Origin: Chloroflexota bacterium
GTDB lineage: Bacteria > Chloroflexota > Dehalococcoidia > Lucifugimonadales > JACPCL1
Length of the DNA: 11,105 nucleotides
Direction of reading: 5' to 3'
NCBI GenBank assembly: GCA_016210395.1
Contig: JACQUI010000022.1
Location: forward strand, 1 to 11,105
The position numbers and the translations under genes are program-made. The notes under the pieces were generated by a model. The model saw only the letters and a program-made list of their open reading frames with translations, ran no database searches and had not been told where the DNA came from. Below are positions 6,363 through 11,105 of the stretch, piece after piece (within the stretch, counting starts at the first letter, position 1; every line of letters begins with the position of its first letter).

Positions 6363-6636
6363 GCTTCCGTTCCCGTACGGGCGTTTCAGAGGAGTCGGAG
6401 CCTCCGAAGGTCCGCTTCAGTCCACTGCGCCTGTTCAGAATAATCCGGCGAAGGGTTGCTATTGGGAACGTGTCTCCAGTCCGGTGAAACGAGAGCGTCA
6501 CCCTTCTGCCGTCGGGATGATGGTACTGCTGATGGCTCCCAGACCGTCTCTCCATCTCGAATCCGTCCCTGCGCAAAGCGTTTGCCAATTCGCCAGCGTT
6601 GACTGAGCGAAGCCGGGAGAAATCTATCTCCCTCAT
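6343..6636 (-). CDS. hicA: HicA family mRNA interferase toxin
   Basis: A 97-residue protein. Residues about 9-70 match HicA: GELANALRRDGF, then RRSGSHQQYHHPDGR with the catalytic histidine H35 in the G-S-H motif, then VTLSFHR and FPIATLRRII. HicA toxins have a dsRBD-like fold and cleave mRNA independently of the ribosome. The 25-30 residue tail beyond the usual end (GLKRTFGGSDSSETPVRERK and on) is longer than typical and overlaps the start of the membrane protein gene. The ATG overlaps the hicB TGA as ATGA. The order is antitoxin first, the reverse of classical hicAB but known in many genomes. It appears intact. Confidence 0.9.
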   Translation of the reverse strand: MREIDFSRLRSVNAGELANALRRDGFEMERRSGSHQQYHHPDGRRVTLSFHRTGDTFPIATLRRIILNRRSGLKRTFGGSDSSETPVRERKHGSAYR

Positions 6637-6875
6637 AGAGTCACGGTTACCCTCGGCTCAGAGTAGACCTGAATATCCGGCGAGTCTTCTGGGACGGCCT
6701 CCCCATGCTGCCTCAAACTTTCCAGGGTCATCTGGAGCACTTCCTGGATATTCCTCAACGCTTCCTCAGGGGTATCGCCCCAAGTTGAAGCGCCTTGCCT
6801 GACAAGCGAAGGGCAATATGCCGCCCACTTGTCCTCATCCGGCTCAACGACCAGACGAAACACGTACGTCTTCAT
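6633..6875 (-). CDS. hicB: HicB family antitoxin (short form)
   Basis: An 80-residue protein with the HicB core: an N-terminal strand (YVFRLVVEPDEDKWAAYCPSL), then a short loop (GASTWGDTPEEALRNIQEVL) leading into the main helix (QMTLESLRQHG). This is the partial RNase H fold that binds and blocks HicA. No C-terminal ribbon-helix-helix or HTH DNA-binding domain is present, so autoregulation by this protein alone is doubtful. The start is supported by GAGG 5 bases before the ATG; that site overlaps the TGA of ribH, only 6 bases separating the genes. The pair therefore probably depends on riboflavin-operon transcription unless a promoter lies inside ribH. Confidence 0.88.
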   Translation of the reverse strand: MKTYVFRLVVEPDEDKWAAYCPSLVRQGASTWGDTPEEALRNIQEVLQMTLESLRQHGEAVPEDSPDIQVYSEPRVTVTL

Positions 6876-6881
6876 TGCGCC

Positions 6882-7358
6882 TCACCGCACTTCTTCCACA
6901 AGCCTCAGCACGTTGACCATCTCTATGGCGGCCAGGGCGGCATCGTGGCCTTTGTTGCCTTCTTTGCCCCCGGCCCGTTCCAACGCCTGCTCGTCGTTCT
7001 CGGTGGTCAGGACGCCGAAGATGACGGGCACCTCCGACTCCCGCGCCACGCCGGCGATGCCCCGCGCGGCCTCGCCCGCGACGTAGTAGTAGTGGTCGGT
7101 CTCATGCTTGACGACAGCCCCCAGGCAGATGATCGCGTCGAAGTCGCCGCGCTGGGCCAGCCGCTCCGCCACGCTGGGCAACTCAAAGGAGCCCGGCACC
7201 CACACCACGACGATGTCTTCGTGGGCGACGCTGTGGGCCTTGAGGCCCTCCAGCGCGCCTTGCAGCAGCTTGGAGGTGATGTGTTCGTTGAAGCGGGCGA
7301 CGACTATGCCGACGCGCATGCCCTCGCCCTGAAGGTGGCCTTTGATGATTTGGGTCAT
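6882..7358 (-). CDS. ribH: 6,7-dimethyl-8-ribityllumazine synthase
   Basis: A 158-residue enzyme of normal length. It joins 5-amino-6-ribitylamino-uracil and dihydroxybutanone phosphate to form lumazine, the step before riboflavin synthase. Visible motifs: RFN (22-24), PGSFELP (55-61), CLGAVVKHETDHYYYV with the general base H89, PVIFGVLTTENDEQALERAG with R128, and GNKG (134-137). It starts one base after the ribBA TAG (TAGCATG), so translation is likely coupled; a GGGGG stretch inside the ribBA end may serve as the ribosome site. Such enzymes form pentamers or 60-mers in the cytoplasm. Confidence 0.97.
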   Translation of the reverse strand: MTQIIKGHLQGEGMRVGIVVARFNEHITSKLLQGALEGLKAHSVAHEDIVVVWVPGSFELPSVAERLAQRGDFDAIICLGAVVKHETDHYYYVAGEAARGIAGVARESEVPVIFGVLTTENDEQALERAGGKEGNKGHDAALAAIEMVNVLRLVEEVR

Positions 7359-7359
7359 G

Positions 7360-8589
7360 CTACCGGTCGCCCCCTACAGGGGCGTCGGTATTTTCCGGCA
7401 GGATGTGCCCCAGCTTGGTGCGCTTGGTCTCCAGGTAGCGGCGGTTCTCACCGTTAGGTGGAATGACGATGGGCACGCGCTCCACCAGGTGCAGGCCATA
7501 GCTCTCCAGGCCCACCACTTTGCGGGGATTGTTGGTGAGCAGGCGGATATTCTTTACGCCCAGGTCCACCAGGATCTGCGCGCCGATGCCGTACCAGCGC
7601 AGGTCCGGAGGGAAGCCCAGGTGCTCGTTGGCCTGGACGGAGTCCATGCCTGCGTCCTGGAGCTGGTATGCGCGCAGCTTGTTGTGCAGGCCAATGCCCC
7701 GGCCCTCCTGCCGCATGTACAGAAAGACGCCGCGTTCCGCATCGGCGATGAGGTGCAACGATTTGTCAATCTGCTCGCCGCAGTCGCACCGCAGGCTGCC
7801 GAAGGTGTCGCCGGTGAGGCACTGGCTGTGCACGCGCACCAGGACAGGCTCCGCCGTGTTGACGCTGCCTTTCACCAGGGCTACATGCTCGTCCGTGTCT
7901 ATGAGGCTCTTGTAGGCGTAGGCGGTAAACAGGCCATACCGGGTAGGCAGGCGGGTCTCGGCTACGCGCGTCACCAGTCGTTCGTGTTGCCTTCGGTACG
8001 CCATGATCTGCGCCACGCTCACGATCTTGATGCCGTGCTCCTGGGCCAGCGCCTCCAGGTCCGGCATGCGGGCCATGGCGCCGTCGGCCTTCATGACCTC
8101 GCAGATGACGGCGGCGGGGTACAGGCCGGCCAGCTTGCACAGGTCAACACTGCCTTCGGTCTGGCCCGCCCGCACCAGCACGCCCCCCTCGGCGTAGCGC
8201 AAGGGGAACAGGTGCCCGGGGCGCGCCAGGTCCTCGGGCCGCGTGCGGGGATCGAGCATGGCGTGCACCGTTGCAGCGCGGTCCGCCGCCGAAATGCCCG
8301 TGGTGGTCCCGTTGATGGCGTCCACGGAGACGGTGAATGCAGTGCCGAGGCGGGCAGTGTTGGATGGCACCATCGGCGGGACCTTCAGCTCGTCGAGCCG
8401 CTGGCCTACGATGGGCATGCAGACGAGCCCGCGGCCATACGTCGCCATGAACGATATGGCCTCGGGAGTGACCCACTCGGCGGCCATGGCCAGGTCGCCT
8501 TCATTCTCCCTGTCTTCATCATCTACGATGATGAGGAAACGTCCCTTGCGGAAATCCTCAACTGCTTCTTCTACTGTACAAAGAGCCAT
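7360..8589 (-). CDS. ribBA: Bifunctional DHBP synthase / GTP cyclohydrolase II
   Basis: A 409-residue fusion of the two entry enzymes of riboflavin synthesis. The RibB half (about 1-200) has DDEDRENEGDL (23-33) for metal and substrate binding and RPGHLFPL (123-130); it turns ribulose 5-phosphate into dihydroxybutanone phosphate. The RibA half (about 205-409) has the zinc cysteines C257, C268 and C270 (CLTGDTFGSLRCDC), then MRQEGRGIGL (292-301) and a final LTNNPRK motif; it opens GTP. Both active sites look complete. The ATG at 8589 is chosen because GAGAGG lies about 6 bases before it and the family starts there; an upstream in-frame start at 8625 would only add 12 atypical residues. Confidence 0.97.
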   Translation of the reverse strand: MALCTVEEAVEDFRKGRFLIIVDDEDRENEGDLAMAAEWVTPEAISFMATYGRGLVCMPIVGQRLDELKVPPMVPSNTARLGTAFTVSVDAINGTTTGISAADRAATVHAMLDPRTRPEDLARPGHLFPLRYAEGGVLVRAGQTEGSVDLCKLAGLYPAAVICEVMKADGAMARMPDLEALAQEHGIKIVSVAQIMAYRRQHERLVTRVAETRLPTRYGLFTAYAYKSLIDTDEHVALVKGSVNTAEPVLVRVHSQCLTGDTFGSLRCDCGEQIDKSLHLIADAERGVFLYMRQEGRGIGLHNKLRAYQLQDAGMDSVQANEHLGFPPDLRWYGIGAQILVDLGVKNIRLLTNNPRKVVGLESYGLHLVERVPIVIPPNGENRRYLETKRTKLGHILPENTDAPVGGDR

Positions 8590-8649
8590 ACGACCCTCTC
8601 TTTGCACTCCCGCCCCGACGGCCAAGCGAGGGTGCGATGTGACCCGAAA

Positions 8650-8669
8650 GGGCGGGATTCAACCCGCCC
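8650..8669. repeat. GC hairpin repeat 1 (ribE-ribBA gap)
   Basis: GGGCGGG (8650-8656) and CCCGCCC (8663-8669) form a perfect 7-bp stem with a 6-base loop, followed by CCTAC. This is the same style as the three hairpins upstream of ribE. It lies in the 123-base gap between ribE and ribBA. On the transcribed (minus) strand it is followed only by TTTC, too short for a convincing terminator. Confidence 0.6.
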
Positions 8670-8712
8670 CTACAATCGTGGTGAGCTGCGGCGAGCCTTT
8701 CTGCTGCAAGGC

Positions 8713-9297
8713 CTACTCGCTGTCGCCCTTCATTAGGCGCTCAACGTACCGAGCGACGATATCCGTCTCCAGGTTGACGCTATCGCCAATCTTGCGGTTG
8801 CCCAGCACTGTGTGCTCGCGGGTGTATGGTATCACAGATACGGTGAAGGAGGAAGAATTGCAGTCCACGACGGTCAGGCTGATGCCGTCCACGGCGATGA
8901 ACCCTTTTGCAACGACGTACCGCATGATCTGGGGCGGCGCATTGAAGCGCATGATGACCGCCTCACGGTCGGGCGTCAAGGCCGCGACCGTTCCGGTCGC
9001 CTCAATGTGGCCCTGCACCATATGACCGCCCAGACGGTCGCTCAGGGCCAGGGCGCGCTCCAAGTCAACGGGGTCGCCCGGTCTCAGCCCGCCAAGGTTG
9101 GTGCGGCGCAGCGTCTCCGGCGTGACGTCTATCGAGATGGCGTCGCCCTGCTTCTGCACCACGGTGAGGCACGCGCCGTTCACAGCGATGCTGTCGCCGG
9201 TCTTCGTGCCGTCCAGCGTGTTCTTGGCCCGTATGACCAGACGAGTAGGAGACGCTTCGACGACTCGCCCTAGCTCTTCCACGATGCCGGTGAACAT
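8713..9297 (-). CDS. ribE: Riboflavin synthase (alpha subunit type)
   Basis: A 194-residue enzyme that dismutates two lumazine molecules into riboflavin and the ribitylamino-uracil. It shows the two tandem lumazine-binding barrels: MFTGIVEELG, GDSIAVNGACLTVV and MVQGHIEATG in the first half, and AVDGISLTVVDC with GDSVNLETDIVARYVERLM in the second. The start at 9297 is set by the invariant MFTGIVE and by AGAAAGG 5-6 bases upstream (around 9303-9310). An upstream in-frame start at 9369 would add 24 Arg/Lys-rich residues that are a translation of a hairpin repeat. Confidence 0.97.
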   Translation of the reverse strand: MFTGIVEELGRVVEASPTRLVIRAKNTLDGTKTGDSIAVNGACLTVVQKQGDAISIDVTPETLRRTNLGGLRPGDPVDLERALALSDRLGGHMVQGHIEATGTVAALTPDREAVIMRFNAPPQIMRYVVAKGFIAVDGISLTVVDCNSSSFTVSVIPYTREHTVLGNRKIGDSVNLETDIVARYVERLMKGDSE

Positions 9298-9334
9298 GGT
9301 TGCCTTTCTTCTCTTGCGGCCCTTTGCGTTGTAG

Positions 9335-9353
9335 GGGCGCGGTCTTCGCGCCC
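9335..9353. repeat. GC hairpin repeat 2 (upstream of ribE)
   Basis: GGGCGCG (9335-9341) and CGCGCCC (9347-9353) form a perfect 7-bp stem with a 5-base loop, preceded by GTAG. It belongs to the same hairpin style as those at 8650, 9398 and 9435. Confidence 0.6.
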
Positions 9354-9397
9354 GTTCCCCATTCGCCAACGCATTGGGTCTGCAGGCCAGGGGACGC

Positions 9398-9416
9398 GGG
9401 CAGGATGACCCTGCCC
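9398..9416. repeat. GC hairpin repeat 3 (upstream of ribE)
   Basis: GGGCAGG (9398-9404) and CCTGCCC (9410-9416) form a perfect 7-bp stem with a 5-base loop, followed by CCTAC as in repeat 1. Confidence 0.6.
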
Positions 9417-9434
9417 CTACGGCCGCGTATGTGT

Positions 9435-9462
9435 CGTAGGGCGCAAGCCTTACGCCCTTACG
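9435..9462. repeat. GC hairpin repeat 4 (downstream of the zincin gene)
   Basis: CGTAGGGCG (9435-9443) pairs with CGCCC (9453-9457) and TACG (9459-9462), with one bulged T and a 9-base loop. It completes a cluster of three hairpins within about 130 bases of the 186-base gap between the zincin gene and ribE. Confidence 0.55.
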
Positions 9463-9483
9463 GGACAGGCCTCCCCGGTGATT

Positions 9484-9861
9484 CTAGCCGTATTGTGTGC
9501 GCTCCAGGCTATCATCGTCAATGCCGAAGTGGTGGGCCACCTCGTGAACGACCGTCGTGCGCACCTGCTGCACAATCTCGGCGCGCGTGGCGCAGATCGC
9601 CTCGATGGGCCGGCGGAAGATGGTGATCTTGTCCGGCAAGGCCATGTCGTAGTGGCCGCGCTGGGTCAGAGGAATGCCCTGGTACAGGCCCAGAAGCCCG
9701 TAGCGGTCCGGGATGGCCGAACCCTCCAGGTCGTCCGGGCTGGGCCACTCGCGCACCACAACGTCAACGTTGTCTATGCGCTCGCGGATCGAAGCGGGAA
9801 GCCCTTCCACCGCCTCCAGCACCAGGCGCTCAAACTCACGGCGGGAGATATGCACTGCCAC
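9484..9861 (-). CDS. Minimal zincin metallopeptidase family protein (DUF1025/Zincin_1)
   Basis: A 125-residue protein with the zinc signature HExxHxxGxxD: H106, E107, H110, G113 and D116 (VVHEVAHHFGIDDD). Upstream it has the family's strand-rich part, with DNVDVVVREWP and GLYQGIPLTQRG followed by PDKITIFRRPIEA. The small size is normal for the family; no signal peptide is seen, so it is cytoplasmic. Proteolytic activity has rarely been shown for these proteins and no substrate is known. The start is GTG at 9861, immediately after the ribD TAG, with a strong AGGAGG (9868-9873) 6 bases ahead that lies inside the ribD end. Its place between ribD and ribE may be incidental. Confidence 0.88.
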   Translation of the reverse strand: MAVHISRREFERLVLEAVEGLPASIRERIDNVDVVVREWPSPDDLEGSAIPDRYGLLGLYQGIPLTQRGHYDMALPDKITIFRRPIEAICATRAEIVQQVRTTVVHEVAHHFGIDDDSLERTQYG

Positions 9862-10959
9862 CTACTCCCTCCTGTTGGCGTAGCCGCTGATGAGGACGTC
9901 CAGCCCCACCTTGCGGACCTCCACGCCTGTGAGCCGCAGCGCCTGGGCTATCGTCTCTGCGCCCTTGCCGCCCACTGCAGGCGTCGCACCCGTTCCGCCG
10001 ATGACCACCGGCGCGATGAACGCGGCCACCTTGTCCACCAGGCCGCCATCGAACAGCGAGCCCAGGAGCGCGCCGCCTCCTTCGGCCAGCACGCTGGTGA
10101 CCTGCCGCTCTCCCAGGAGGGTGAGGAGCCTGCGCAGGTCCACGCGTCCATCCTCACCGCACGCCTCCACCAGCTCTGCCCCCGCCGTCTGAAGGGCGCG
10201 CAGCCGCTCCTGCGGGGCGCGGGCGTGCGCCACCAGCGCCGCGCCCGGCTCGCGTAGGAGGCGCGCCGAAGGAAGGGTGCGGCCTTGGCTATCCACCACA
10301 ACACGCAATGGTTGACGCGGCAAGGGCGCGTCCTGAGCGTCACGTGCGGTAAGCTGTGGGTCGTCGGTCAGGACGGTGCCGACGCCCACCATCACTACGT
10401 CCGACATTGCCCGCAGGCGGTGCGCTTCGCGGCGGGCCGCCTCGCCCGTGATCCAGCGGGAGTCACCGCCGCGCGCCGCTATCTTGCCGTCCAGGCTGGC
10501 GGCGAACTTGGCCGTCACGAAGGGCAGGCGGGTGGTGATGAACTTGCAGTACGCTTCTGTGAGCTTGCGGCTTGCCTTAGCGCCCTCGCCTTCCGTGACG
10601 CGGACACCGGCAGCCTCAAGCTGCCGGCCGCCGTTGCCGTTGACGAGCGGGTTGGGGTCAACGAAGGAAAAGCGGACTTCGCGCACGCCTGCTTCGATGA
10701 TAGCGGCCACGCAGGGAGGGGTGCGGCCGTGGTGGCTGCACGGCTCCAGCGTGACGTACAGGGTGGCGCCACGGGCATGCGCGCCTGCCTGGCGCAGGGC
10801 AACAACCTCGGCATGCGCCTGGCCCGGCGGCTGCGTGTATCCTTCGCCAACAATCCGGCCGTCTTTGACCACCACCGCGCCGACGGCGGGATTGGGGCTG
10901 GTGCTGCCCAGTGCTTGGGCGGCAAGCTCCAGGGCGCGGGCCATGAAGTCAACCGGCAT
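9862..10959 (-). CDS. ribD: Bifunctional riboflavin deaminase/reductase
   Basis: A 365-residue enzyme performing the second and third steps from GTP: deamination of the pyrimidine, then reduction of the ribosyl side chain. The N-terminal deaminase (about 1-145) has the zinc set H49-A-E51 and C74 with C83 (PCSHHGRTPPC), and TSPNPAVGAVVVKDG near the start. The C-terminal reductase (about 146-365) has KFAASLDGKIA, SRWITG, GVGTVLTDDPQLTAR and LAEGGGALLGSLF. Both halves look intact. The ATG at 10959 fits the family; AGGGGG lies about 11 bases upstream, rather far. It is the first gene of the minus-strand riboflavin unit within the window. Confidence 0.97.
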   Translation of the reverse strand: MPVDFMARALELAAQALGSTSPNPAVGAVVVKDGRIVGEGYTQPPGQAHAEVVALRQAGAHARGATLYVTLEPCSHHGRTPPCVAAIIEAGVREVRFSFVDPNPLVNGNGGRQLEAAGVRVTEGEGAKASRKLTEAYCKFITTRLPFVTAKFAASLDGKIAARGGDSRWITGEAARREAHRLRAMSDVVMVGVGTVLTDDPQLTARDAQDAPLPRQPLRVVVDSQGRTLPSARLLREPGAALVAHARAPQERLRALQTAGAELVEACGEDGRVDLRRLLTLLGERQVTSVLAEGGGALLGSLFDGGLVDKVAAFIAPVVIGGTGATPAVGGKGAETIAQALRLTGVEVRKVGLDVLISGYANRRE

Positions 10960-11000
10960 CAGTTCTCGCCCCCTTCGCTCTGCTCAGGGTCTGAAGATTC

Positions 11001-11081
11001 CAAACGTAGCTGTCGTTCTGAGAGCCTGTGAACCAATGAGCCTCTGTTTTGTGGTGTGGCAAACGCCACTGTCATTCTGAG
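11001..11081 (+). repeat. Two short TGTC(A/G)TTCTGAG repeat units upstream of ribD
   Basis: CAAACGTAGCTGTCGTTCTG (from 11001) and CAAACGCCACTGTCATTCTG (from 11060) are imperfect direct repeats offset by 59 bases. Both carry the TGTC(A/G)TTCTGAG head of the long elements at 4699 and 5426. The second is followed by text ending in GCGAAGAA at the window edge, so this copy probably continues outside. A small hairpin GTGGC/GCCAC (11056-11069) sits at the second unit. This sequence fills most of the 146 bases upstream of ribD; no FMN riboswitch signature is visible there. Confidence 0.5.
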
Positions 11082-11105
11082 CCATGACGGTAGTCAGGCG
11101 AAGAA

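Noticed and set aside
8650..8672. Intrinsic terminator between ribE and ribBA
   Set aside because: The hairpin is strong, but on the minus strand only three T residues follow it, and matching hairpins elsewhere in the operon indicate a repeat family.
7342..8736. Long plus-strand frame of 464 codons opposite ribBA
   Set aside because: It is antisense to an unmistakable ribBA; high GC keeps the opposite frame open. The His/Ala/Gly/Val-rich product has no domain pattern.
10285..11031. Plus-strand frame of 248 codons opposite ribD
   Set aside because: It is antisense to ribD, and its end is repeat sequence; no domain pattern.
10960..11105. FMN riboswitch upstream of ribD
   Set aside because: None of the conserved RFN-element blocks are visible in the 146 bases available; the stretch is mostly repeat sequence. 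A riboswitch beyond the window cannot be excluded.

Overview
The window is a high-GC bacterial segment, most likely from a Chloroflexota-like (Dehalococcoidia/SAR202-type) genome. That placement is an inference from protein flavour and from the short hairpin repeats of the form GTAGGGGC...GCCCCTAC; no rRNA or other marker confirms it. TGA is a genuine stop codon here: it ends the zinc-finger gene, grpB, ribH, hicB and the small membrane gene.

Plus-strand half (1-5389). The window opens inside the 3' end of a dapA-like gene. An unrecognised protein with a Cys/His-rich zinc-binding N-terminus follows, closed by a good intrinsic terminator (1041-1082). Next come an ABC-F ATPase (1214-3079), an overlapping BaiN/HI0933-type flavoprotein (3058-4287), and a short gene that ordinary gene calling misses: a SelW/Rdx-family selenoprotein (4359-4628). 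It has an in-frame TGA in a CxxU motif (CHNU) and a SECIS-like hairpin directly after the TGA. A remnant of a grpB start (4642-4710), a roughly 135-bp interspersed repeat, and an intact grpB (4850-5389) follow. A second copy of the repeat lies just after grpB.

Minus-strand half (10959 down to 5569). This is a compact riboflavin operon: ribD, a minimal zincin metallopeptidase, ribE, ribBA, ribH. It runs with no real gap into a hicB-hicA toxin-antitoxin pair, a two-helix small membrane protein and the DNA repair gene tag. From ribBA down to tag, neighbouring genes overlap or lie within a few bases, so co-transcription and translational coupling are likely. The two halves converge between grpB and tag.

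Non-coding gaps hold two classes of interspersed sequence: (i) a TGTCATTCT-headed element, with two related long copies around grpB and two short or cut-off copies at the right edge; (ii) four short GC-rich hairpins in the ribBA/ribE and ribE/zincin gaps. The most notable point is the selenoprotein behind a flavoprotein gene. The attachment of a toxin-antitoxin pair to the riboflavin operon and the duplicated grpB start between repeats come next.
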